A DNA stretch of 64,000 nucleotides from CAZHFW01 sp964531675 (GTDB taxonomy: Bacteria; Planctomycetota; Phycisphaerae; Phycisphaerales; UBA1924): assembly GCA_964531675.1 (NCBI GenBank), contig CAZHFW010000008.1, positions 54,330 to 118,329 on the forward strand, given 5' to 3'. This document shows positions 8,230 to 17,236 of the stretch, one piece after another. Made by a program: the position numbers and the translations under genes. The notes under the pieces are model-generated. The model worked only from the letters and a program-made list of their open reading frames with translations, made no database searches and was not told where the DNA came from. Position 1 is the stretch's first letter, and the number at the start of each line of letters is the position of its first letter.

Positions 8230-11200
8230 CGCGGGCCCATTGATCAGCCAGTCGCTTCTCGCTCACCGGGATCACGGTCCGGAGATCCTGCGCAAAGAGC
8301 GACACGCGGAACTCCTCGAGCATCCAGCGATAGTGCACAAGCTCGGGATCGAGCAGGCCCTGGCGTGCGTGCGAGCCGGCGCGGGTGAGAAGCTGATGCC
8401 ACAGAGGCGTGATGCGGGCGCGGAGTTCCTGGTCGCGGGCGATCCCCGGGCCCTGGAGCTTGTTGAGCCTTGCCGCAATTGCGGCCAAATAGCGCGGGTA
8501 CTGGGCGAGCCAGTTGCCGGGCGTGATGGTCAGGAAGCCCCGATTCATCAGGGCGCGCAGGTGCTGGGCGATGTCGTCCAGCGCGGGCCTCTGGATCGCG
8601 GGCGAGCTCTGCGCCAGGCGGATGTTGATCGCCTGATAGCCCTGGAGGATCTGGTGCACCTCGCGGCAGACCTGCTCGCGGGCGGCGCCGAGCTTGCCCC
8701 ATGAGCCTTCGAGCCTGCGCAGAAACTCCTCACGGGTGCGGACGTCGGGTCTGTCGCCAAGGAAGATCCGCTCGGCGATGAGTTCCACGAGCTGATCGCG
8801 AAGCTCGGACGCGGGGCCGAGGGTGCTGAACCACACCGCCATCTGATCGAACCCCGGTAGGGCCTTTCCCGCGTGGCGAAGATCCGTCTCTCCACGCAAC
8901 ATGAAGAGGCGGAGCAGGCCGCGGCGATGGCTCAGAGCCGCCGCCGCCTGGGTGTCGTAGAGGCGCAGTGCAGCGGCCTTCCCGGTGTCGGCAAGCGCCG
9001 GATAGCCACGGAACTCGGCGGACCCGCGCCGGATGGTCTTGGTCTGGGGAAGCTCGCCAAAGTCCCAGTCGGTGATGTTCTCGCGATTGAAGAGGCGGGA
9101 AGCGAGCTGCTGGAAGGCGTTGGTGGCCTGCTCACCCAGCTCGGCGCGGAGCAAGCCCAGATGCTGGCCCGCGGAGATCGGCCGTCCGTCCTGATCCAGC
9201 ACGCGGTAGTGCATGCGAAGATGAACAGGGATGGCCTCGCCCGCGAACACGTCGCGCCCGCACTCCTGGCCCGAGAGCGCCTGGATCTGCGCGAGCACCT
9301 GATCTTCGAGCGAGCCTTCGCCCTGCTTGAGCAGGGGCACGATTCGTTTGGCCAGTTCCTCGGGCGTGTCGATCGTCCGACGAACGTTCTTGGGAAGGGC
9401 CCGCACCATCGCGGACACCTTGGCGTGCAGAAGCCCGGGGACGAGCCAGCCCGACTGGGCTTCCTCGACCTGGAGGAGGGCTTCCAAAGGCACGTTGAGT
9501 GTGACGCCGTCGTTCTCGGAGCCCGGATCGAACTTGTACGTGATCGGAAGCTCGGCTCCCGCGACCTGAACGCGATCGGGGAAGTTCTGCGGCGTGATGT
9601 GGGACGCGTCCCCCACGAGCAGGTCGTCCCGCTTCATGAACAGGACTTGGCGGTTCTTCCGCTCGGCGTCCTGACGCCACTTCTCGAAGGTCGCGACGTT
9701 GAAGACCGTTGCGGGGATCCGCGCGTCGTAGAACTTGTAGCGGCTCTCGAAGTCCGCGAGCAGGTCGCCGCGGCGGCCCTTGACCTCGAGATGGCGGATC
9801 TCCTTCTCGAGGTTGTGGTTGTGGAGAAAGAAGTCTCCCTTGGTCAGCATCTGCCCTTCGACCAGCGCGTGGTGGATGAAGATCTCACGCGACTTGACAG
9901 GGTCGATCGGGCCGTAGTGAACGCGGCGGTTCTTGGCGATCTCGAGGCCGAAGAGAGAAACGTTTTCGAATGCTGCAACCTGGCCCGCGTCGATCGACCA
10001 GTGCGGGTCGTGGTGGGTCCGCTTGAGCAGATGGGCGCCGATCTCCTCGATCCAGCGCGGGTCGATCTTGGCGCACACGCGGGCGTAGCGGCGTGTGGTC
10101 TGCACGATCTCGGCCGCCATGATCCACTGGGGGGGCTTGTCGAAGAGGCCCGAGCCCGGGAAGACGCTGAACTTGCCGCTGCGGACGCCGTTGAACTCGT
10201 AGTTCTCGCCCTTCTTGCCCACGTTGGTGAGCAGGCCGGTGAGCAGGGCGCGATGGATGTGGTCGGGCGTGGCCTTGCGGTGGTTCTCGTGATGGCCCGA
10301 GTCAAGAAGAAGCTCGCGGAGCTGGCGGTGGATGTCCTGCCATTCCCGCATGCGAATGAAGGAAAGGAAGTTCTGGTGGCACATCTTGCGGAGACGGCTC
10401 GTGCTGAGCTTCTCCTGCTGCTCCTGGAAGAACTTCCAGAGGTTCAGGAAGGCCATGAAGTCCGAAGTCTCGTCCTTGAAGCGTGCGTGGGCTTCATCCG
10501 CGGCGTTCTGCTTGTCGAGGGGGCGTTCTCGCGGGTCCTGCACCGAGAGGGCCGCAGCGATCACGAGCACTTCCGCAAGGCAGTTCTCGCGGGTCGCGCC
10601 CAGGATCATGCGTCCGACGCGCGGATCGATCGGGAGTTTGGCGAGTTCCCGGCCGAGCGGGGTCAACTCCCCCGGGTTCTTGGCGGTCTCGGGCTCGATC
10701 GCACCCAGTTCGACGAGCGTGTCCACGCCGTCGGCGATCATCCGTGAGTCCGGCGGCTCAACGAACGGGAATCGCTCCGGATCGCCCAGACGAAGCGACT
10801 TCATCTGCAGGATGACCGACGCGAGGTTGGTGCGCAGGATCTCGGGCTCGGTGTAGTCCGAGCGGGCCGCGAAATCCTCTTCTGAGTAGAGGCGGATGCA
10901 CAACCCGGGGCCGACGCGGCCGCAACGGCCCTTGCGCTGATCGGCGCTGGCCTTGCTGATCGCCTCGATGGGCAGGCGCTGGACCTTCGTCCGCGCGCTA
11001 TACCGGCTCATCCGCACCAGGCCAGTGTCGATCACCGAGCGGATCCCCGGAACCGTCAGCGAGGTCTCGGCGATGTTGGTGGAGAGCACGATGCGGCGTT
11101 TGTCGTGCTTCTCAAAGACCCGCATCTGTTCGGCGGCGGAGAGCCTGGCAAAGAGCGGGATGATCTCCGTGTGGGGTGGATGGTGTTTGCGCAGGTCCTC

Positions 11201-12142
11201 CGCTGCTTCGCGGATCTCACGCTCGCCTGAGAGGAACACGAGGATGTCCCCCGAGCCGATCTCGCCCGGCTCCTTGGCGATCTCATCAACCGCGCGGATG
11301 AGGGCGTGCTCGATGCCCTGGTCCTCGTCCTCGGGTTCTCCATCCGGGAGCGTCTCCTGGACCGGCGCACGGTACCGCACTTCCACGGGGTACACGCGGC
11401 CCGAGACCTCGATGACCGGCGCATCGTTGAAGTGTTCGGAGAACTGCTTGGGGTTAATCGTCGCGGATGTGATGATGACCTTCAGGTCGGGCCGACGGGG
11501 AAGCAGCTGTCGGAGGTATCCGAGGAGGAAGTCGATGTTGAGCGAACGCTCGTGGGCTTCGTCGATGATGAGCGTGTCGTATTGCAGCAGATCGCGGTCG
11601 CCCTGGGTTTCGGCCAGGAGGATGCCGTCGGTCATCAGCTTGACGAAGGTCTGGTCGGAGGTCTGATCGCCGAAGCGAACCTTGAAGCCCACGAAGCGGC
11701 CGAGCTGGGTCTGCAGTTCCTCGGAGATGCGCGTCGCGACCGAGCGGGCCGCGATGCGTCGGGGCTGGGTGTGCCCGATCATGCCCGCGACGCCCCGCCC
11801 AAGCTCAAGGCAGATCTTGGGGAGCTGGGTGGTCTTGCCTGAGCCTGTCTCGCCGCAGACCACGACGACCTGGTGCTCGCGGATCGCCTTGGCGATGTCG
11901 TCCCGGCGTTGCACCACCGGCAGGTCGGCGGGATAGGAAGGCTTGGGCAGGTTGCCCGCGCGGCGTTCCCGAAGCTTGGATGACCGCTCGATCCGATCCG
12001 CGATCATCCCCAGCGTGCGATCCGCGGGCTTTCCCTGCCTGATCATCTGCTGAACAATGCGCAGGCGATGGCGGAGCTGATGCTGATCGATCAGCATGCA
12101 GTCCGGGAGCTTCTTCAGGAGATCAGCGGCCAGATCCAGCAC
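8219..12142 (-). CDS. hrpA: ATP-dependent DEAH-box RNA helicase HrpA
   Basis: 1307 aa, the usual length of HrpA. Motif I GETGSGKT is at 97-104, motif II DEAH at 194-197, motif III SAT at 226-228 and motif VI QRKGRCGR at 402-409. HA2 and OB-fold domains and the long HrpA-specific C-terminal region follow. The N-terminus resembles E. coli HrpA before motif I (LRHRLRIVQQMIRQGK, then YPADLPVVQRRDDIAKAI). The start shown is a GTG without a clear ribosome site; an ATG 15 codons in (12097) is an alternative. In E. coli, HrpA acts on mRNA and rescues stalled or collided ribosomes. It stands alone here, convergent with gspE, and 30 nt downstream of the dioxygenase-like gene. Confidence 0.95.
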   Translation of the reverse strand: MLDLAADLLKKLPDCMLIDQHQLRHRLRIVQQMIRQGKPADRTLGMIADRIERSSKLRERRAGNLPKPSYPADLPVVQRRDDIAKAIREHQVVVVCGETGSGKTTQLPKICLELGRGVAGMIGHTQPRRIAARSVATRISEELQTQLGRFVGFKVRFGDQTSDQTFVKLMTDGILLAETQGDRDLLQYDTLIIDEAHERSLNIDFLLGYLRQLLPRRPDLKVIITSATINPKQFSEHFNDAPVIEVSGRVYPVEVRYRAPVQETLPDGEPEDEDQGIEHALIRAVDEIAKEPGEIGSGDILVFLSGEREIREAAEDLRKHHPPHTEIIPLFARLSAAEQMRVFEKHDKRRIVLSTNIAETSLTVPGIRSVIDTGLVRMSRYSARTKVQRLPIEAISKASADQRKGRCGRVGPGLCIRLYSEEDFAARSDYTEPEILRTNLASVILQMKSLRLGDPERFPFVEPPDSRMIADGVDTLVELGAIEPETAKNPGELTPLGRELAKLPIDPRVGRMILGATRENCLAEVLVIAAALSVQDPRERPLDKQNAADEAHARFKDETSDFMAFLNLWKFFQEQQEKLSTSRLRKMCHQNFLSFIRMREWQDIHRQLRELLLDSGHHENHRKATPDHIHRALLTGLLTNVGKKGENYEFNGVRSGKFSVFPGSGLFDKPPQWIMAAEIVQTTRRYARVCAKIDPRWIEEIGAHLLKRTHHDPHWSIDAGQVAAFENVSLFGLEIAKNRRVHYGPIDPVKSREIFIHHALVEGQMLTKGDFFLHNHNLEKEIRHLEVKGRRGDLLADFESRYKFYDARIPATVFNVATFEKWRQDAERKNRQVLFMKRDDLLVGDASHITPQNFPDRVQVAGAELPITYKFDPGSENDGVTLNVPLEALLQVEEAQSGWLVPGLLHAKVSAMVRALPKNVRRTIDTPEELAKRIVPLLKQGEGSLEDQVLAQIQALSGQECGRDVFAGEAIPVHLRMHYRVLDQDGRPISAGQHLGLLRAELGEQATNAFQQLASRLFNRENITDWDFGELPQTKTIRRGSAEFRGYPALADTGKAAALRLYDTQAAAALSHRRGLLRLFMLRGETDLRHAGKALPGFDQMAVWFSTLGPASELRDQLVELIAERIFLGDRPDVRTREEFLRRLEGSWGKLGAAREQVCREVHQILQGYQAINIRLAQSSPAIQRPALDDIAQHLRALMNRGFLTITPGNWLAQYPRYLAAIAARLNKLQGPGIARDQELRARITPLWHQLLTRAGSHARQGLLDPELVHYRWMLEEFRVSLFAQDLRTVIPVSEKRLADQWARVRP

Positions 12143-12172
12143 GGGGCAACGGTAGGAGGCTTGGGGCTGAGC

Positions 12173-12841
12173 TCAGAGGCCCCAATCCGGCCATTGCAGC
12201 CCGTTGGGCAAATCCACGCCGGCGTACTCGAGATGCAGCACTCGCCGATGCGTTGGCGCGGTGGCCTTCGCTGAGGCGTGCAACGTGAGCGGCTTGAAGA
12301 GCACGGCGTCCCCAGCTCTTGCCTCGAGGGTCACAATCGGACCGTCGGCCCGAGAGCGGTCGATCTCTTCGTCCGTCAAGAGTCCACGGAGGTGCGAGCG
12401 CGGGATGACCTGAAGGGGGCCGTTCTCCGCGGGACAGTCGTCCAGATGAATGCGGATGGTCGCGATCGATGCGAGAATCGCCGCGGGAGGTGTGACGTGA
12501 GGCAGTTCATCCTTCACCGACCAAGGGCCGAAGCCCGGCGTGTCAATCCGCGCCCGAACCGCGATCGTGACATCCTGGTGCCAGGGCACGCTCCAGTTGG
12601 CGTCCGGGCTCTTGTCGAAGAGAATCGCGCGGTCGAGCCTGGGTGACGGTCCCAACAGGTCGTTCACGAGTTTCTGCACAGCGGGCACCTCTGCCAGCCC
12701 GCGGAGCGAAGGCACCCGTACCGCATTGCGGAGCCCCGCTCGCGGGATTTCTGGCAATTTCGACAGGCAGCGCGCAATCTCTCGCTCCGGAACGAGCCCG
12801 GAGGCGATGCCGTAGCCATCCCGTTCGAGTGCCTGCTGCAT
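12173..12841 (-). CDS. Phytanoyl-CoA dioxygenase (PhyH)-family oxygenase
   Basis: 222 aa from the ATG at 12841, which shares its A with the stop of the upstream ABC ATPase gene (TGATG). The double-stranded beta-helix motif is intact: PWHQD gives iron ligands His88 and Asp90, LTLHAS gives His188, and THRRVLHLEY provides the 2-oxoglutarate-binding Arg. DCPAENGPLQVIPRSH is typical of PhyH proteins. It is therefore a probable Fe(II)/2-oxoglutarate hydroxylase; the substrate is unknown. Its place as last gene of a peptide-importer operon suggests it acts on the imported compound or something made with it. Confidence 0.82.
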   Translation of the reverse strand: MQQALERDGYGIASGLVPEREIARCLSKLPEIPRAGLRNAVRVPSLRGLAEVPAVQKLVNDLLGPSPRLDRAILFDKSPDANWSVPWHQDVTIAVRARIDTPGFGPWSVKDELPHVTPPAAILASIATIRIHLDDCPAENGPLQVIPRSHLRGLLTDEEIDRSRADGPIVTLEARAGDAVLFKPLTLHASAKATAPTHRRVLHLEYAGVDLPNGLQWPDWGL

Positions 12842-13869
12842 CAGCTCACCGCAAAGCACGCGATGCGCTGGTCGCCCGGCATCGCGTCCTTCTTGTGCTC
12901 CAAAGTCGGCATCTCCGAGCGGCAACGGTCCATCACGAGCGGGCAACGCCCGGCGAAGGGGCATCCCTTGGGAGGGTTGTAGGGGCTTGGTACATCGCCC
13001 TTGAGCACCGTCAGAGGCCTGCGCTCGTCGGGATCATCGATCGGGTTGGCGCCGAGCAGGGCCTTGGTGTAGGGGTGCCGTGCGCGGGCGTGAATGTCCC
13101 CGGCGCTGAGCTCTTCGACGACGTTGCCGAGGTACATCACCAGCACGCGGTCGCAGAAGTGCTCCACGACCTTGAGGTCATGGCTGATGAACACGATGGT
13201 CAGCCCGAGCTGGTCTTTCAGGTCCATCATCAGGTTCAGGACCTGCGACTGGATGGAGACATCCAGGGCGCTGACGGGCTCGTCGGCGATGATGAACTCG
13301 GGCTGGAGCGCAAGGGCACGGGCGATGCCGATGCGCTGCCTCTGGCCGCCGGAGAACTCGTGCGGGTACTTGTCCTTGGCGTCCTTGCGGAGACCGACCT
13401 TGGCGATGATCGCCTCGATCGCGGCTTCGATCGCATCCTCCGCGGCGACGCGATGGAATCGCATGGCCTCCCGGAGCGTCTGGGCGACGGTGAGTCGGGG
13501 GTTCAGCGATGAGTACGGGTCCTGGAAGATGATCTGCATCTTCCGGCGGAAGGGCATCAGCTCCGCGTGGGAGAGGCGCGTGATGTCGGTGCCCGCGTAG
13601 CGGATGGAGCCTGAGGTGGGCTCGATCAGGCGGATGACGGTCTTCCCGAGCGTGGACTTGCCGCAGCCTGACTCCCCCACGATCCCGAGCGTCTCGCCGC
13701 GATTCACGGTAAAGGACACGCCATTGACCGCATGGACGTGGCCCTTGATCTTGTTGAGCACGCCGCCGCGAACGGGGAAGTGCTTGACGAGGCTGGTGAC
13801 CTCGAGCAGGGGCTCGCCCTTGGACGGCGGCATGTTCTGTCGCGATGGGGCCGCGTGCAGCGTGCTCAT
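12841..13869 (-). CDS. Peptide ABC transporter ATP-binding protein (OppF/DppF type)
   Basis: 342 aa. Walker A GESGCGKST, signature SGGQRQRI and Walker B FIIADEP are all present. The C-terminal oligopeptide-transporter extension has a Cys cluster (KGCPFAGRCP). The N-terminal LVKHFPVRGGVLNKIKGHVHAVNGV is diagnostic of the F subunit. The start overlaps the D-subunit stop by ATGA (13866-13869). It is one of two NTPases energising import of di- or oligopeptides through the OppB/OppC channel. Confidence 0.93.
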   Translation of the reverse strand: MSTLHAAPSRQNMPPSKGEPLLEVTSLVKHFPVRGGVLNKIKGHVHAVNGVSFTVNRGETLGIVGESGCGKSTLGKTVIRLIEPTSGSIRYAGTDITRLSHAELMPFRRKMQIIFQDPYSSLNPRLTVAQTLREAMRFHRVAAEDAIEAAIEAIIAKVGLRKDAKDKYPHEFSGGQRQRIGIARALALQPEFIIADEPVSALDVSIQSQVLNLMMDLKDQLGLTIVFISHDLKVVEHFCDRVLVMYLGNVVEELSAGDIHARARHPYTKALLGANPIDDPDERRPLTVLKGDVPSPYNPPKGCPFAGRCPLVMDRCRSEMPTLEHKKDAMPGDQRIACFAVS

Positions 13870-14900
13870 GATGCGATCCCTCCCACCGGCGCGCCCTCAC
13901 GCGTGATCGGCACGCCCGAGGCGTTCAATGGCGTGTGGCAGCGGACAAGCCGCCCCTGATCTCCGGGAAGCAGCGCGGGCTCCGAGGCCTCGCACGCGGG
14001 TTGACGAGAGCTGCAACGGTTCGCGAATCGGCATCCCTTGGGGAGTTCGAAGAGGCTCGGAACCATGCCTTCGATTGCGGGGAGCCTGGCGCCCTTCTGC
14101 TTGCCTCCCGCTTTGGGAATCGAGGTGAGCAAGGCTCGCGTGTACGGATGCTGGGGGCGATGGAAAAGCTCACGGACCGGAGCTTCCTCAATGACGCGAC
14201 CCGCGTACATCACCACGACGCGATCGCAGACCTGCGCCACCACGCCCAGGTTGTGGGTGATCAGGATGATCTCGGTGTTGAGCCTCTTGCGGAGGTTGTT
14301 CATCAGGTCGAGGATCTGCGCCTGAATCGTGACGTCCAGCGCGGTGGTGGGCTCGTCGGCGATAAGGATGTCGGGCTCGCAGCACAGGGCGATGGCGATC
14401 ATGATGCGTTGACGCATCCCGCCCGAGAGCTGGTGCGGATACTCGTCGAGGCGGCGCTCGGCGTTGGGGATCTCGACGAGCTTGAGCATCTCCAACGCCT
14501 TCTTCCGGCGGGCGCTGGCGTCCAGCCCGGAGTGGTACTTCAGCGCCTCCTCGATCTGCCAGCCCACGGTGAAGACCGGATTGAGGCTGGTCATGGGCTC
14601 CTGGAAGATCATCGCGATGCGATCGCCGCGGACGCTGCGCATGTGCGACTCGGGCGCGTGGGCCAGATCCTGTCCTCCAAAGAGGATCCGACTCTGGGGC
14701 TTGAAGAAGCTGGTGCGCTCGGGCAAGAGCCTCATGATCGACTTGCTCGTGACGGTCTTGCCGCAGCCTGACTCCCCCACGATGCCGAGCGTTTCGCCGG
14801 CGTGGACGTCGAAGGACACGTCGTCCACCGCGGTGACGACGCCCCGATCGGTGCGGAAGCAGGTCGAGAGATTGCGGACCTGGAGGATGGGGGTGCTCAC
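13866..14900 (-). CDS. Peptide ABC transporter ATP-binding protein (OppD/DppD type)
   Basis: 344 aa. Walker A GESGCGKT, signature LSGGMRQRI and Walker B ILIADEPTTALDVTIQ are present. The C-terminal oligopeptide domain has KGCRFANRCSSRQPAC, the Cys pattern that binds an Fe-S cluster in some homologues. It begins one base after the permease stop and overlaps the F gene by 4 bp. It pairs with the F subunit as the cytoplasmic motor of the importer. Confidence 0.93.
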   Translation of the reverse strand: MSTPILQVRNLSTCFRTDRGVVTAVDDVSFDVHAGETLGIVGESGCGKTVTSKSIMRLLPERTSFFKPQSRILFGGQDLAHAPESHMRSVRGDRIAMIFQEPMTSLNPVFTVGWQIEEALKYHSGLDASARRKKALEMLKLVEIPNAERRLDEYPHQLSGGMRQRIMIAIALCCEPDILIADEPTTALDVTIQAQILDLMNNLRKRLNTEIILITHNLGVVAQVCDRVVVMYAGRVIEEAPVRELFHRPQHPYTRALLTSIPKAGGKQKGARLPAIEGMVPSLFELPKGCRFANRCSSRQPACEASEPALLPGDQGRLVRCHTPLNASGVPITREGAPVGGIAS

Positions 14901-16166
14901 TCAGACCGCCTTTGGATCAAACGCGTCCTGCAACGCGTCGGAGACGATGTTGAAGGCCAGGACCAGCACGAACATGAACGCGGTCGCGGTGCTGATCTGC
15001 CAGAAACGCCCGTTGATGACCTCCTGGGTCGAGTCCTGAATCATGCGGCCCCACGACGGACCGACCTTCACGCCAAGGCCAAGGAAGCTCAGGACCACCT
15101 CGAACTTGATCGCAGCGATGAACAGGAGCGAGAAGTTGATGAACGCCAGGTGGAGCGTGTTGGGGAGGATGTGCCGGATGAGGATGTACCACTTGGAGAA
15201 CCCGATCGCGGTGGCGGCCTGGACGTACTCGAGCTCCTTGAGCTTCATGGTCTCGCCGCGCACGACCCGGCAGGGACCGATCCAGAACGTCAGGCACATC
15301 GCGGTGTAGATCGGGATCAGCGACAGGAAAGGCTTTCCGACGTCGTCGAAGATGCTGCCGGTGAACATGAATGCCAGGACCGCCAGCAGAACCAGGTCGG
15401 GCACGCTTTGGAGCGTGGAGAAGAGCCAGGTCACCGCGCCGTCCACCCATCCTCCGAAGTACCCCGCGGCAGCGCCGATCACGGAGCCGACCGCGACGGA
15501 AATGAAGGCGACGACCAGGCCGATCTGGATCGCGACGCGGATCGAGTACACCGCGCGGGCGGAGATCGAACGGCCCTGGCGATCGGTGCCCAGGGAGAGC
15601 TTGAAGTCCTGGATCGCCCTTTCGACACGCGTCATCGGGGCAAAGGCGGTCGCGATCGTCGCCTCGAGCTTGGCGAGCTGGGCGGGCGAGTTCGGATCCG
15701 CGTCCAGATCCGGTGACTTGTTGATCTCGTCGTACTGGGCCTTGGCGTCCTCGTAGATCGCCTTGAGTTGATCCGGAGTCTTGTCGACGCGGTACTCACC
15801 AAAGCGGATGGCGCTGATGGCCCGCTGCTTGTCGCGGACGCGGAGCACCTTGCGGAAGGCGTCCAGATAGTTCTTGCTCGCCAGGATGCGGCGCTCGGGG
15901 TTCATGGACTCGGCCCACCCGGGCAGGCTGAGCGGCCCGACCGCCGCCTCGACCTGCTGGAGGGAGAACGCGTTGAGCAGCTTGGCCCCGGAGGCATCAA
16001 ACCATCCGGTCCGCTTCCCGAGCTGGCCCAGCGTGTCGATCCCGAAGATCGCCAGACCGATCAGGAAGTAGAGGCTGATGACCGCCAGCCCGATCATGGC
16101 CATGCGGTTCCGGCGCATCTTGCGGGCGGCCCGGCCGTTCCAGAGCTTGTGGAGTCTGGTACGCAT
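14901..16166 (-). CDS. Peptide ABC transporter permease (OppC/DppC type) with a large inserted loop
   Basis: 421 aa from the ATG at 16166, which overlaps the OppB stop as TGATG. The open frame upstream is only an overlap with OppB. TM1 is at about 23-45. The conserved LGTDRQGRSISARAVYSIR block that normally follows after about 40 residues comes only near 192. About 100 extra residues therefore lie between TM1 and the permease core, mostly charged and helical (for example LKAIYEDAKAQYDEINKS). The core has five more spans and the EAA-type loop (KELEYVQAATAIGFSKWYIL). It forms half of the peptide channel. Confidence 0.9.
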   Translation of the reverse strand: MRTRLHKLWNGRAARKMRRNRMAMIGLAVISLYFLIGLAIFGIDTLGQLGKRTGWFDASGAKLLNAFSLQQVEAAVGPLSLPGWAESMNPERRILASKNYLDAFRKVLRVRDKQRAISAIRFGEYRVDKTPDQLKAIYEDAKAQYDEINKSPDLDADPNSPAQLAKLEATIATAFAPMTRVERAIQDFKLSLGTDRQGRSISARAVYSIRVAIQIGLVVAFISVAVGSVIGAAAGYFGGWVDGAVTWLFSTLQSVPDLVLLAVLAFMFTGSIFDDVGKPFLSLIPIYTAMCLTFWIGPCRVVRGETMKLKELEYVQAATAIGFSKWYILIRHILPNTLHLAFINFSLLFIAAIKFEVVLSFLGLGVKVGPSWGRMIQDSTQEVINGRFWQISTATAFMFVLVLAFNIVSDALQDAFDPKAV

Positions 16167-17197
16167 CAGGAGAGCCTCACGCGCGGATCGACCAACGCGT
16201 AGAGCACGTCGGTCAGGATGCTCGACAAGACGAAGATCGCCGCGAAGATCGCGGTGAACGCCTGGATGATCGGGAAATCCTTGTTGATGATGGCTTCGAT
16301 GAGCTCCTTGCCCATGCCCGGGATGCGGAACTGGGTCTCGAGCAGGATCTCGCCTCCGATGATGAACGGCAGCGTGATCATGACCCGCGTGATGATCGGG
16401 ATCATCGCATTCTTGAGCATGTGCACGAACATGATCTTGGGCTTCGAGGCGCCCTTGGCGATCGCGGTCGTGATGTAGTCCCGCGAGCACTCCTCCACCA
16501 TGACCGCTCGGTAGAAACGCGTGTCGTAGCCCATCGCGACCACGACGTCGATCATCACCGGGAGAAGGCAGTAGTGCACCCAGTTGGCGATGATCGTCGC
16601 CAGCCCGCCCGTGACGAGCCACTTGAACCACTGACCCCAGCTTGCCTTCTCGCCGTCCGGCATGCGGGCCCGTTCGTAGCCACCGGTCGCGAACCACTCG
16701 ATGCCGTGGTTGGTCTTGAGCCAGTACGCGCCGAAGTACTGGCCCAGGATGATGAAGACCAGCACACTGATGCTCATCCCGAGCACGATGATGACCATCA
16801 ACGTGCGATCCAGCGCCGACATGCGGTAATACGCCGAGACCATCCCCACGACGAGCGAGATGATCGTCGTGAGCACCACCGCGGGGATCGCAAGCGAGAG
16901 GCTCGGCCCCACCGCGTCCTTCAGGATCGAGCCGACCGAGCGCCCTTCGTACCGCCAGCTGTCGGTCTTGGCGAAGTCGAGGGTGACAATCTCCTTCAGG
17001 AACGAGCCGTATTGGACGAGAAAGGGACGATCGAGCTTCATGGCCTTGCGCTTGAGCTCGATCTGTTCGACGGAGGCGTTCTTGCCCAGGTAGGCGTTCA
17101 CCGGGTCATTGACGCGCAGGGCCGCCATGACGATGAAGATGATCCCCAGATAGACCGGGATCGCGTAGAGCAGCCGGCGGATGACGTATGCCCACAT
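16166..17197 (-). CDS. Peptide ABC transporter permease (OppB/DppB type)
   Basis: 343 aa. The N-terminus MWAYVIRRLLYAIPVYLGII is typical of B subunits. The EAA loop SRDYITTAIAKGASKPKI and the C-terminal LTDVLYALVDPRVRLS are conserved. A hydrophilic loop around 165-190 (HGIEWFATGGYERARMPDGE) is longer than in the compact DppB. It lies 40 nt after the binding-protein gene and overlaps OppC by TGATG. It forms the other half of the channel. Relatives of the YejB type also have enlarged loops, so the substrate could be a peptide-like natural product. Confidence 0.9.
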   Translation of the reverse strand: MWAYVIRRLLYAIPVYLGIIFIVMAALRVNDPVNAYLGKNASVEQIELKRKAMKLDRPFLVQYGSFLKEIVTLDFAKTDSWRYEGRSVGSILKDAVGPSLSLAIPAVVLTTIISLVVGMVSAYYRMSALDRTLMVIIVLGMSISVLVFIILGQYFGAYWLKTNHGIEWFATGGYERARMPDGEKASWGQWFKWLVTGGLATIIANWVHYCLLPVMIDVVVAMGYDTRFYRAVMVEECSRDYITTAIAKGASKPKIMFVHMLKNAMIPIITRVMITLPFIIGGEILLETQFRIPGMGKELIEAIINKDFPIIQAFTAIFAAIFVLSSILTDVLYALVDPRVRLS

Positions 17198-17236
17198 CGG
17201 TGTCGTGCCTGTCGGGAGAGAGGTTCGGGGGTCGGG

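Noticed and set aside
8873..10747. A 624-codon plus-strand frame inside hrpA
   Set aside because: Antisense to conserved HrpA sequence; no domain and no ribosome site.
14901..16697. A longer OppC frame starting near 16697
   Set aside because: The extra 177 codons overlap oppB in another frame and are not membrane-like; the start at 16166 overlaps the oppB stop as TGATG.
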